From Marsupella aquatica (Eukaryota > Marchantiophyta): DNA of 64,000 nt. The DNA lies in assembly GCA_973895155.1 (NCBI GenBank), contig OZ316899.1, positions 14,446,001 through 14,510,000 on the forward strand. The letters run 5' to 3'. Below are positions 36,389-47,520 of this stretch, piece after piece. The translations under genes were made by a program, and so were the position numbers. The first letter of the stretch is position 1. Each line of letters starts with the position of its first letter. The notes below the pieces were generated by a model. The model saw only the letters and a list, made by a program, of their open reading frames with translations. It did no database searches and was not told the DNA's origin.

Positions 36389-37399
36389 ATGAGTACAGAC
36401 AGTACTAACCCCAAAGAGAGAGAGATACGCTATCGAAATAGAGAAGAGAAGAAACGCCTTCACGCCCAAGCACAACTTGAAGAGCAAAGGTCAATATCGG
36501 CCTCTATAGATCGAGGAAAAGCCCCTATCAACAGAGATAGTCCAGTTCCTTATGTTGATCTTATGAGATATGTACTAGGTGGTTCCATTGTTGAAAAGGA
36601 AAGAGCGAAGGATGATTTCAATCACCAAGGAATAACTGACTTAGAGATTCAACCCAAATTTTTGACTGTAGCAAAAAAGGTGAGAAATTTAGAAGAATCC
36701 GTTACTCTTGATATAGATGTCCTCGATAGTAGTCCTAGAGTAGTAATTAGTTCTGCAATTAGAAATAATTTGTTGCCCCCGATTCCATTACGAATAGTCA
36801 ATAGTCAAGTTCAGTAACCTACTGTTAGATTACCTACTACTTTGGCATTTGCCATCATGACGACTTCCACTAGATTGAGATATACAACTTTAAAGGCAGA
36901 GGCCAGGACCCAGATGATTGGCTGGGTGAATTCTTGTCGACGGCCAAAACTAATAAAGAGAACACAGAGCCCAATCTCCTCCAAATTTTTGAAGGTCTGA
37001 TGAAGAAAGAGGCCCATAAATGGTACACTTTATCCCTCACTCCTACCATTCAGGGAAGTTGGTTGGACTTGCAAACCGCTTTTCGGAACGAATTTCGAGA
37101 AGCAGGAGCGACTTCGAGGGTACTTCCTCGGTTAAGGAGAATTCGCATGCAAAAGAAAGATACCCTAAAGACTTATTCTCAGGAGGTAAGGAAATTGATT
37201 TTGAAATTAAGACCTTTACCCAATGATGACATGCAAACCAAATATTTTGTAGGAGGGCTACCACGCAAAATGAATCGGTATGTCAGAAGAGCACACCCTG
37301 CCAACTTAGCGGCAGCGATTGAGGCTGCACAGGAATTTGAGGATACTAAGATGTCCCAGCGGAAGGAGCTCAAGAACGAGGAAAAATGAGAAAAGGAAC
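36389..37399 (+). pseudogene. gag, N-terminal and capsid part
   Basis: A charged N-terminal ORF (36389-36817) is followed, after a frameshift near 36850, by the retrotransposon gag domain: KGRGQDPDDWLGEFL, KKEAHKWYTLSL, W.DLQTAFRNEFRE, RLRRIRMQKKDTLKTYSQE, and GLPRKMNRYVRRAHP. TGA 37387 stands where Arg (CGA) would keep a Lys/Glu/Arg-rich stretch open. Twelve bases later the CACTA element interrupts, at 37400. Gag forms the virus-like particle. Confidence 0.75.
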
Positions 37400-37900
37400 C
37401 ACAACTACAATTTTTAACGTTGCTTGCCCTATGAACGTCTTCAACGTAGACGTTCAATTGGATCACGTTGGACAAGACGTCATTCCATATAGCTGAAGAT
37501 GTTAGGCCAACGTCGTAGAATATGGTGCGACAATCGGAACTATTTTTACGTCGTGTGATACGACGTAAGATTTATGTCTCCTCATCCGGGTAATTATACA
37601 TCGTCTAGAAAGAGGTAAAATTAATTGCGTCGTCCAAAGCGTCATAATATACAGTTTGTTGGACGACTTGTAAAAGTACATAGGAATCTGAGAGGTTAAA
37701 TCCATTCTAGAGCTCTCATGGACGTTTGAGAGTTACTCTGCCACATGATATGTGCAAGACATCATTTTGGTCAACGTAAATGACAGAAATTCCTTGTTGA
37801 CTCGGGTTTTCTACCCGTGGCTTTTGGTTCATAGCTGCTAAGACCTTCCAAGACTTGCATTCAAGAGTTTTTGAGTGAGCTCTCGTCTTGAGTAGGGAGA
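37400..37900. repeat. CACTA left subterminal region
   Basis: At least eight ACGTCGT-like words in both orientations (for example near 37455, 37510, 37548, 37560, 37630 and 37660). A second block of the same words lies at 38690-38960. Candidate binding sites for the element's DNA-binding proteins. Confidence 0.65.
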
Positions 37901-37931
37901 AATTTTTGTGGGGGATAGAAAGTGCTAAGCT

Positions 37932-38492
37932 ATGGTGCGCAAGCTATTCAAGGATGTGCATTGTTGCTTCCTTCCTCTCGGTGAAGAGGACAAGACTGTG
38001 CGTGGGTTCTTTTGTCGTGGAGGTGTTATTGAGAAGTTGTGTACCTCAGAGACAGACTACTTGCTGGCCTATACCTGGAAAGATGTTGTTGAGCACTTCA
38101 GTGACTACCCAGGATTGATTGAGCACTTTGCGGAGACAGTGCATTTCATTTCTATCCGTTGGGTTGAGTGCTCCATTCTGGCTAACAAGGAGTTGGATCC
38201 AGGAGACTTCTTGTTGCAGCCGGGTGATCATGAGATCCTTGATGATTTGCCCAAGCCTGATGATGGTGAGGCATATCCACCTACCTTCTCTAAATGTGGG
38301 TTATCGCCTACTGAGCTTGGGATTGTATTGTACGATTACAAGGAAAGTTGTGCAGCTGAGGTTGAGGCTGAAAGGCTGAAGGTTGGGGAAGCGGTTGTGC
38401 GGAAGAAATGGAACCAAAGCCAGAGGCATGATTCATACAAAGCAAGGAAGGCCGATGAGGAGTACTACTGGTCTGGTGAAGGGACCCCTTAA
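37932..38492 (+). CDS. Unknown 186-aa ORF inside the CACTA element
   Basis: Intact frame from ATG 37932 to TAA 38490. It starts MVRKLFKDVHCCFLPLGEED and is mixed alpha/beta in look, with a central acidic LPKPDDGEAYPP and a basic C-terminus. No known motif is recognised. It lies between two blocks of ACGTCGT subterminal repeats, on the strand opposite to the main transposase half. In CACTA elements the second gene is usually a TNPA-like DNA-binding protein, so that is a candidate role. A captured host fragment is the alternative. Confidence 0.5.
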   Translation: MVRKLFKDVHCCFLPLGEEDKTVRGFFCRGGVIEKLCTSETDYLLAYTWKDVVEHFSDYPGLIEHFAETVHFISIRWVECSILANKELDPGDFLLQPGDHEILDDLPKPDDGEAYPPTFSKCGLSPTELGIVLYDYKESCAAEVEAERLKVGEAVVRKKWNQSQRHDSYKARKADEEYYWSGEGTP

Positions 38493-39045
38493 GCAACAAT
38501 ACTTCAAATTGCAGCTGGTGGTGGGGTTTAGGTTCCATGATTCGCATAGGTTAGCATTGCTTTAGTGGAAAGACATTGTGTTGTGAAATGTATAACTTGT
38601 GTGTTCATATCACCTTAATAAAGACACCCATGATTGTATTATTTTGATTGTGGCGGTGAATGTGCCCTTTCAGTGTGTGCACTGTGAGTAACGTCGCCCC
38701 TCACACGTTACGTTGTCCTCCACGTTGTCCCAAAATAGTTTACGTATCATAATAAGATGTTCCACAATTTACGTCCTTTAGGGCTACGTTTATTTACATC
38801 GTAATTTAGTATCACGTCGTGTAGGGCTACGTAAGAATGATGTTAAGTTAGTGGTTTACGTCATTTTTGGTGGGGTTTCGTGACGACGTACGGGTTTTCT
38901 ACGTCGCTTTGGGTGTTACAAATGGGATGTTTAATTATATAAACGACGTAAATGAGGACTGTCCAACCAGATTTGTATATATGTAAAGGATGGCTACGAC
39001 CAATATACATGCATCCAAAGCATCATGACAGTGGTGATGGTCATA
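38493..39045. repeat. Internal block of ACGTCGT motifs
   Basis: No gene. From 38690 to 38960 about nine ACGTCGT/ACGACGT-like words occur, the same motif as at the element ends, which makes this look like an internal copy of a subterminal region. Confidence 0.55.
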
Positions 39046-41608
39046 TCAATCAGCATCATCTACAATTGCTGATTGCATCAAACCCTTCCTCCGCCGTGGG
39101 AAGATGGGAATGACAATGGACCACCCTCTCATAGTCTGCATGGGCACCATAATACACTGATCCACTTGGCTAGGAAAAACTATGGTATCACTAACCTCAG
39201 TCCCGCTTGGTGCTACACGAGTCGTGTCCACCCGGTAAAATTCACACTCATCTTTCACCATGGTGGCTCTCACAAGAGGTGACATGATGGACTTGTGCCA
39301 CCGCACCTCTAACACAGTAGTGGTAAATGACCAAAAGTCAACATCTAAAATGTCCAATACAGTGCCGCAATAAGGAACCTCAACATCACCTCGGTCTGTC
39401 AACATGAACACTCGTGAGTTACATGTTGTCTTTTTCATATGGTCTGTCCTCCAAGTCCAAAAGTGGTGCCTCGACTCATACATGTGTGTATGATTTGTTG
39501 CCCACATCGATGGCCCCCTAATGATGTTCTGAACATCAATCGGGATGGATGTGGGCCCATGCTCTGCCAGGCCCCTCTCCATGTGCTCCAATGCCCATGC
39601 GTGGAATGATGCAATTGTGCATACATGTCCTGCAATAATTGGCTGTCGCTCCCTCCATGCCCTGGCATTTGTATACACAAATATTGTTAGAAATTTGCAA
39701 TATCCTATGGACAAAAAAGTACTCCCCAACTTCACAATCTAAATGCCTCATACCTGTACAACTCCCTCCAAGCTGACATGTCAGGGCGGTTTTCCAACAC
39801 ATAATTGTGGATTTGTCGTCAAAAAATGTCGTCATGTAGTGACCGCTTCTTCGACGCACCCATCACGCGCAACCCACCATTGTCCTCATCCTGTGCCTCT
39901 TCCCAAGTTGTGGGAGCTGTAGGGTCCAAAATCCCTATCATCCCCCCTGAATAGAAGAGGCACTCAGACATAATGTACCCTGTTGCCATGCTTCCCTCTG
40001 GTCGAGCTGGTTGACGTACCATGGACTTGAGCACTTTCATGAAGCGCTCAACCCAATACATCCACCGCGCATGAACTGGACCATCAATAGCTACCTCATC
40101 CACGAGGTGACATAGCAAATGCAATTGCATGTCAAAGAGACAAGGAGGGAACACCTTCTCCATATTGCACATCACACGTGCTGACCTCTCCCTCATCAAA
40201 GGAATCTCACACTCCTTTATCTCCTTAGCGCATACCCACCTATATTCCACCTCATACAATCCAATTGATTTAATATCACAATCACACCAAGCAGTTGCCA
40301 AAATTACCAACTTAATTAATTATAATACTGGTAATGATAAAAATTAAGCCCAAAACAACAAGTCTCTAGTTTTAAACTTAGGGTTTAGGGTTTTAAACCC
40401 TAAACTTCTTTAAAAACATACTTGAAATAGAGCACAAGTCGTAAATGGTGAGTCGAAGTAGGCGTCTTTCTCGCGAGTCATCGCAACAACGCAAGACGGC
40501 AGGCAGCACATGTTGAATCAACTTGTGATAATCATGAGACTTTAGCCCTATTGGGGGCATGTGGTCATTTCTGCTAGTGCACCCACGAAAGCCGGCTCCA
40601 TAGTGGCTAGGGAATTTCATCTCACAAATCATCCCATTAATTTGCTTTAATGTCTCCTTTGGCAATACCCAAGGAGCAGGTGGTTTCCCCCCAGTACTTG
40701 TCATCCAGCAAGACTTCACAACTCCTACATTCTCAGCACCCTCTCGGACTTTACGAGTATCATTTCATCCATAAATGTGCTTCAACAAATTCTTAGCAAC
40801 ATTCACTTTGATGTGCATGGGGTCCAACAACCACCGGACCTGGAGGATCTGGAGCATGAAAAAACAATAATGTTGGAGTTCACTAATAAATTTCTCAATA
40901 GCAATAGTTTTCAATGAAGACTCCAATTTGCAATTAGAAAAATTAACCATTTGCTTTGTCTCACTTACCCTCCAATAAGGCAAGTCCCACAAAGCTGAGC
41001 GGCGATTTACTCCACAATCTTTGGGTTTGAGTAACTTTGCCTCCACCATCTCTACCATTTGGATCTGCCCTTCAGCTGAAGGGCCATTGGGACATGGTCT
41101 TAACTCACTTTCTGCCCAATGAGTTGTGTTTCGCCGCAAGTGATCATCCATTGACAAGCGGACCCTACTTCCCTCATATGTGGTTTTGTGCAATAGTGAT
41201 GAGTACCTCCCATGCAACTCAGGACCACATGAAGGGCAAGCTGAATAACCTGCCACCTTCAAACCAGATATTGTTCCCATACCTGCACATGATATTTTGG
41301 GTCCATAGAATATGTCATTATCTCTATTACATTGTACAATATAATGCAATTAGAAAAATGCTCTAGGTTGTCTTGTGAATTACCTGGACCATCGGTGGTG
41401 CAATGGGTGATCATCACTCTCATCTGGAATATCTTGCCATTGCTTGGAGCCCGAGTGATATCTGTGGTAGGTGCCCCAACCTCCCACAGGTTTTGTAGCT
41501 CTTCATAAGCTGGTGCCAAGCAGACATCTGGATTCTTGCAGGCCTCAGGACCAGGTGTCAAACACTTGTCAAGGAGCTTAAGCGGCTTTTCTTCCCAAAA
41601 GACTACCT
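39046..41608 (-). pseudogene. TNP2-type CACTA transposase, C-terminal two thirds
   Basis: Exons on the minus strand read in order. First the TNP2 (Transposase_21) core: KNPDVCLAPAYEELQNLWEVG (41540-41470), FQMRVMITHCTTDGP, then after an intron GMGTISGLKVAGYSACPSCGP (41280-41220). Next LLDPMHIKVNVAKNLL (40830-40780) and LPKETLKQING....GLKSHDYHKLIQHVLP (40660-40500). Then DUF4218 (MEKVFPPCLFDMQLHLL.HLVDE....PVHARWMYWVERFMKVLKS....RPEGSMATGYIMSECL, 40170-39960). Last a DUF4216-like segment (39450-39120). Splice borders include CCAG/gtaatt at 41386 and tgtgcag at 41281. TGA 40765 is compatible with CGA. The transposase cuts and joins CACTA ends. The N-terminal part is missing on this strand. Confidence 0.8.
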
Positions 41609-43430
41609 AATACCTGCTCCATATCATACCAGGTCACAAAGGATTGACAAAACTTTTGAAATGTGTCTACAATGTCTAATCACTCCATACATAAGTAGTT
41701 TCAACTCTCCACTTCTAGAGAGGTAGTCCCCTTGACTACTTTTGTACTCACACCCTTCCCCTCTCCTCTACTCCAAGGATCAGCAAGGGGGATCTCCGCT
41801 CCAAGCTGTCACCTTAGAGTAGATTCTCACACAAACACCCAAGAACCCAAAGTACTTTCCTCTTCAAGCTTAAGTCTCCTCAAGACCCTCAAAGTAGTGT
41901 TACCCCTCAACCTTGCCCCCTGGCCTTGGTTTGGGTTCACACATCCCCTTTGAGCTCTAGAGAAGGCTCCTCTATCTAAGGACTCTTCCTCTTGTACTTA
42001 CTTTTTGTTAACACGGTCACACACCAAGCAAAGTACTTTCCACTCTCAAGCTATAATCCTCTCTAAGTCTCAAAGTAGTGCTCTACCTTAACTTTGCCTC
42101 CTTGGCCTTGATTTTGTACTAGCACATCCCTTTTGAGCTTAGACCAGGATTACACCATAGCATGGACTCTTCTCTTGCTCCCATACACTTCAAATGCACT
42201 CACACTTAATGGTCACAATGAAGATTGACAAGTCTCCTTTTATTGTATCACCTTTACAACAAAAGTTCACTATACATTCTCCACACTAAGCATGGACCAC
42301 CTCTCCCTTCTCAAGCTTAGCCCTACCTTGGCAAGGTAGAGATTTCACTTAAGAGATGAGACTCCCGGTCCCTAACAAATGAAAACTTCCTCCTTATATA
42401 CTATTTTCCTTCCACACCACACCAAGGTAGTCCACCAAGGACCAAGGACCAAAGTGGAGGACCAAGGACCAAGGTCCAATCACCAAAGTCCTCCTAACTA
42501 CCAAAGTCACACTACAACAAAAGTCCAACTAACTACCACTCCCACTCAAGCTCCTTCACCTTGTGATTGCCTGGTCTATTCAACCATCTCCTAGCCGCCC
42601 TTGTGCTTGACTTATTCCTGCCTTGTGGTAGCCTCGTCGAAGCCTTTTTACACTTACTCGGATTTCGTTATTTTGGAAAAAATATAATTCCCCGGCCCAT
42701 ATTGTACCCACCGCCAAAAATCACCCATAAGGCCAAAAGGACTTTTGAGTAGATCCATAGATTCTCTGGACATAGGTCTATGTCCTGGTTTACTAAGATC
42801 TAAACAAAACCCTATAACCAATTTTCTAAAATTAGGTAAAGAGGGTTAATTCTTATGTTTTCCAAAATTCTTCTCAACTTTGAGATGCTCCCAAAAAGTA
42901 ACCAAAGGTAACCAAGTTCTCCCACAAGTTTCCAGGGATAGAGTGGACCATATTTAACCTACTTTGAAACTTGGAACCCCTACCTTTTCCCATCAGCTAT
43001 TTTTCCCGAGACCCGCTATTTGGTAACTTTAAGTTTTGCCAAAATACTTACAACTCCTAGGTTAAGACCCCACTTGACTTTGTGACTTTTATGTGCGGAC
43101 TAGGGACTACCTAGCACCTATAGGGTGAGTCTTAGCAAAACTTATCACTCAAAAGTATCGGTCATGCCTTCGGCCCGACTTGCCGACTACCATAACTTTT
43201 TTCCGCCCTTACCAAATAACTTACTCAACTCTTGATACTTCTTAGAGAAACATGTCCTCTCCCTCAATTTATTTCCCTACTCTACTTCCTTAGTTATTAA
43301 GTTACCCTAAACCTAACAACTCCGCTAATCACTAAAACTATGTAATTACTACTCCTTGAAAGCAAAAAACTGACGCATTTCCTACTCAAGCCTCCATTGA
43401 GCCATTCCACAGCATGCCACCCGCACCATT
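41609..43430. other. 1.8-kb noncoding block separating the two transposase halves
   Basis: No coding sequence. A unit of about 175 bases holding AAAGTACTTTCC and CTCAAAGTAGTG occurs twice (about 41850-42000 and 42020-42160). The composition (CT-rich, promoter- and UTR-like) fits a solo LTR or other insertion, but no terminal repeats or target duplication could be fixed. Confidence 0.4.
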
Positions 43431-43611
43431 AGAGCAGGAGATGAGATTTTTGTAGATTATGATTGGCATTGATCACAACTTTATATGTACATCACCTATT
43501 CAATACATGACATTCCTTGCACATATCATTATTTGAGCTTCATTGCACCCTTCATGGAACTCTTTGTCTAATTATGAGTTTGCATTGGAAATTGCTTACT
43601 TATATATGTAG

Positions 43612-44419
43612 GATGGTGCCAATATTACTCCTACACCGCACCCATCCATGATGACTACATCAGCCCATGCCTTCCACGCTCGAGCCACATTACATTTCAG
43701 TGACGACAATGATGATGATGTCCATGATGTGGATGATGATCTGGATGATGATGATGATGATGTGGACGATGATGATGATGAGTACCATGATGCATATGAT
43801 GTCGAGTTTGATGATGATGTAGAGGATGAGGGGCCTGCACCTATTCTTGAAGAGGAAGCTTTTGCCCACCTGGTTGACATTCACTTTGGCCCACATGCAC
43901 CTGACGATGATCACCCTACTATGGAAGTAGACCAAGAGGATTGGGACCAGCTCGAATCAGAAGCCAGAACTCCACTATTCGAGGGTTCTCCAACCTCGAG
44001 GTAGGAAGCCTATGACTTCTCTAATTGTGAGAGTGTAATTGCAGGTAGTACCTCATGTTCCATTTTGATGAACTAATTGTGGTTTTGCAAATGCAGGTTG
44101 GGTGCCACTCTCTTGATGTTAAATTTGCAAGGAGTTTTCAATGGTTCGGATGTCCAGGCATACAGATGCACTATTGCAGTTGTTCCACAAGAAATTCTTG
44201 CCCCAACCAAACACTCTTCCTGGATGTGTGAGGGAGGCTAAGAAGTTACTTGTCTCCATTGGATTGGCTTTGGAGACTATCCATATGTGCCCCGCTGGTT
44301 GCATCTTGTATAGAAAGGAGTATGCTGAGCACACTCATTGCCCAAAGGAACGGTGTGGCCTTCCACGATATCGACCAGACACCATTGGGGACAAAATTCC
44401 AGAGAAGTTAAATTACTGA
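43612..44419 (+). pseudogene. TNP2-type CACTA transposase, N-terminal part, opposite strand
   Basis: Exon 1 (after acceptor tatatgtag at 43611) encodes a very acidic region with Asp runs (43700-43830). A GT-AG intron (about 44001-44096) follows. Exon 2 reads LFHKKFLPQPNTLPG...EAKKLLVSIGLALETIHMCPAGCILYRKEYAEHTHCPKERCG, the characteristic N-terminal zinc-binding part of TNP2 transposases. The frame ends at TGA 44417. It should precede the core now found on the minus strand at 41608. Confidence 0.75.
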
Positions 44420-44539
44420 TGCAAACTCATGTGATTAGCGTCCACATACTCAGGTGCAAACTTAACATCCAACTCAACGATGCACATTCACATCATACAT
44501 GAGCAGGTGGACTCTAGCTTGCGGACAGCAGGGCAGTGC

Positions 44540-44700
44540 AAGCACACAGGCTCGTGACAGAGAGAGAGGCAAAGGAGGGAGAGATAGAGGGAGGGAGAGA
44601 AGGGAGAGAGGGAGGGAGAGAGGGAGAGATAGACGGAGGGAGAGAGAGAGGGACAAGGGAAGGAGAGAGAGAGGGAGGACGAGGAGCCATGTCCACAGGG
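44540..44700 (+). repeat. GAGA-rich simple sequence
   Basis: Continuous GAGGGAGAGA purine tract. Open frames through it encode Arg/Glu/Gly repeats (128 codons, 44499-44885) and are probably not genes. GAGA tracts are common in plant 5' UTRs and promoters. Confidence 0.75.
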
Positions 44701-44889
44701 ACACCACCAGGAGATCCCGCGACACTAGAGGCAAGGGTGCGGAACAGACAGATCCTTTGTCCTCCAGTAGTAGTAGCTCAGATGAGGATGAGCAGAGGAT
44801 TGAGTTGCGCTGTCAAGGCGGACAGTCAGGAGGTGCGCAAGAGAGTTCCCTCCATAGGTCTGGACGGAACAGGAGCCACTCTTAGCGAC

Positions 44890-44913
44890 ATTAGGGTTTA
44901 GGGTTTAGGGTTT
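44890..44913 (+). repeat. Interstitial telomere-type repeat
   Basis: Three tandem TTAGGGT units inside the CACTA element. A related palindromic telomeric stretch (TTTAGGG facing CCCTAAA) lies at 40378-40405. Confidence 0.8.
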
Positions 44914-45079
44914 TCATGACTTCCTCCTGAATTTTGTAAATTTCCCAATTCTATTTTGATCTCACCCATATGTAGTGGTGCCACATTCCAGGATTGAACT
45001 GTGTACAATGGGCATGTATTGATCTTGAACACTTGATTGTGTATTTTGTATGTATTCCCTACCCCTAAACCCGCCCACA

Positions 45080-45576
45080 TAACCATGGAGCCCTAAACAA
45101 CATCATACGTCGGAATTAACATCCCCACAAAAGTCAGATAATTTTAGTATACCTCGTCTATGGGAAGAATCCAACGTCTTATTTGCCGTTGTCAAGTTAA
45201 TTACATCATTCCATATGACCAACATAACGTCATGAACAACGACACACACTCACATATACGTTGTTTATAAGGCCTTGTGTAAACACGTAATGTACGACGT
45301 AATTCACTCTGACGTCGTATTAAAGGACGTAAACAACTGTAATTCTCTTAGTAAACTCTTCCCCTTGGAACGTTGTACTCAACTACGTTAAGAATGTTAT
45401 GTCACTTAAAACATGGTAATAAACATCGTTGTGGACGACATAAATGAGGTCGTCTGGGTCTGGGCTCTTTACGTGCCCAATTTCACGTCGCTGTAATCGA
45501 CTTTGCTTTGGGGCAAGTTCACATCGTGTTTAGCGTCAACTCAGATTACGTTAAACCCTCAAGAATTGTAGTTGTG
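45080..45576. repeat. CACTA right subterminal region
   Basis: More than ten ACGTCGT/ACGACGT/AACGTC-like words lead up to the right terminal repeat, matching the motif set of the left end. Confidence 0.65.
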
Positions 45577-45579
45577 AAC

Positions 45580-46939
45580 GGGAAAAGAGGAAGCGAAAGA
45601 AGAAAAGATCCGGTTCTAAAAAGAAGGACCTTACTTCTTTGTCCTCCTCATCCTCTTCCTCCTCAAGTTCTAGTTCAAGTTCTTCTTCACCTTCGTCCTC
45701 TTCATCATCAGAAGATGAATCTAGTAGTAATAGGAAAGATTGGAAGAAAATATATCATCCCACTAATAATGCATTGAAATCGCTTACAGGCGTGAAGAAA
45801 ACGATTGACGATCTTAGTGGTAAATTTGACAAAGTCTCGGTCAATTTGGCAGATAATCGCCCCAAACGTAGACCACTGCCTGTGCAAAGACCGAATGTTT
45901 GGTGTGCTCGTTGTGGAGAACGAGGTCACTACCCAGTGGAGTGTCCACATGTGGGGAGACAAGTGCATTACATGGTAGAAGAATGGGATGACCAAGGTTG
46001 CTATGATGTGGAACCTGAAGAGCTTGATTGGTACATGGTCAGTAGTCCTTCATTTCCAAGAAGACCCATGGCCCCATCAAGACAACCTATGGGTTGGAAT
46101 ATGGGGATGAATACAATGGCCCGATCAATGACCATTAGACCACTAGTCAAACCTCCCATGGATCCTCCTGGAGGATATCCTCCTTGCACAGAGAATCCCA
46201 GGAACTTGCTACAATTGTGGGATCGCTGGCCATTATGCTCCTGATTGTCCTTATCCTAAAGCTTCGTATCAATATACCCCTATTTGTGGGAATTGTGGAA
46301 GTGAGGGACACTTACCCATTGAATGCCCAAAACTGGTGCAACCCAAACTGATGGTGAAATATGTTAAGGATCCAGAGAAGAAGGATGTTGCGGAGGTGCG
46401 GCTGATTTTCTTGGAAGATACTCACCATGTGATGGAGGAGGAGTTGAATGATGAAGACATTTCATCAGTCTATAGGACCACCACTCGAAGTGCCAAGCAA
46501 AAAGCTGAGGAGACAAACCGCCAAAGTGATAGTTTGGGCTCAAAATTTTCTTCGGGTCAATATGACTCTCCAACCACTCCACGTAAGATTAAGGATAAGA
46601 CCAAGACTAGCGATCCACCGCCTGGGGGTAAGCAGGTAGAGGGCCTTCCCAAAGAGTTAGACCCTGCGTATGACATGTACAACCCAAAGTATTTTATAAG
46701 AGATATATCGTCTGAAGCTAATGAATATATTAATCAAGAGATTAAAGCTAATGCACAACATATTGCAATGAAACCCAAGCATGTTTCCTTTGAGGATAAG
46801 CCAAATTTTCAGGGAGTTAGAGTAGATGAGAAATTAGGCTATGACATAGTTAAGGATGTGGCTAATGCTCCAGCGACAGTAACTTTTGGAGAATTGTTGA
46901 GAAATAATGCTTTGTATAGAAAACAGCTAAAACCGCTTC
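45580..46939 (+). pseudogene. gag, Ser-rich linker and three zinc knuckles
   Basis: This resumes the frame broken at 37399. A Lys/Arg-rich stretch and a long Ser run (45630-45715) come first, then the zinc knuckle CARCGERGHYPVEC (about 45902). After a frameshift near 46195 come CYNCGIAGHYAPDC (46207) and CGNCGSEGHLPIEC (46285). The linker to protease continues with an AP..VTFGELLRNNALYRKQLK segment to 46939, where the 12.3-kb element interrupts. Zinc knuckles bind the element RNA. Confidence 0.8.
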
Positions 46940-47160
46940 ATCAGCCTATTCATTAAAAGTGTATTTTCTTTTGTTCACAAATCAGTCCTGAAATGTACAC
47001 TTTTATGTCCCCAAATGTACACTTTACGAAGCCCAAATGTACACTTTTTGATACCTAAATGTACACTTTATAGGCCAAATCTTATTAGTATATTAATATA
47101 ATAATATAATAATATAATATAATATATTATATTATAATAGTATTATATTACTTATTAGTT
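46940..47160. repeat. Left TIR and subterminal TACACTTT repeats
   Basis: The TIR is followed by four AAATGTACACTTT words at 46990-47070 and an AT-only palindromic stretch at 47086-47155. TACACTTTT is the reverse complement of the AAAAGTGTA in the TIR itself, so terminal and subterminal motifs are related. Confidence 0.8.
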
Positions 47161-47520
47161 CACAAAGAACCATGGGATAGAGATCATACTTGTAAAAACA
47201 TTTCCGCACAAAGAAGCCCAGGCAAGGACCATTGATTGATAATGTGTGAAAATAATTATATACAATTGTGTCCAAACTTACAATGAATATCCAGGGCTGG
47301 CACCCATTTTTACTATCTAATGGGCTTAACATGAGTCAGATCTCTAAACAAAGTGCTCCTTACAATATTTATTTGAGCACATGCCTTTGTCTCCTTTACT
47401 ATCTACCCTAATGTCATGGTTGCAACTCCCTTTATCTTCAGGGAGATGAAATTTGGTGGTGTTGTTCCTAACTGCTATAATCTCCTGCAAAAAGTGTCTG
47501 GGATTTTCTCTATACAGACC
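47161..47520. other. No gene recognised
   Basis: 3' flank of the minus-strand phosphatase-like gene; only short frames. Confidence 0.4.

Larger units (their letters stand above)
37400..45576. mobile_element. CACTA-type (EnSpm) DNA transposon, 8.2 kb
   Basis: Terminal inverted repeats CACAACTACAATT (37400-37412 and 45564-45576 reversed) are flanked by the 3-bp duplication AAC (37397-37399 and 45577-45579). Subterminal regions at both ends are rich in ACGTCGT/ACGACGT words, as CACTA ends are in binding sites for the transposition proteins. Inside are TNP2-type transposase parts with DUF4216 and DUF4218 regions and one unknown ORF. Removing the element plus one AAC joins the Gypsy gag frame exactly. 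The two transposase halves lie on opposite strands. Confidence 0.9.

Noticed and set aside
44499-44885. 128-codon Arg/Glu/Gly-rich ORF that looks like an RS/RE splicing-factor domain
   Set aside because: It is a translation of a GAGGGAGAGA simple repeat; other frames through the same tract are open too, and no domain follows.
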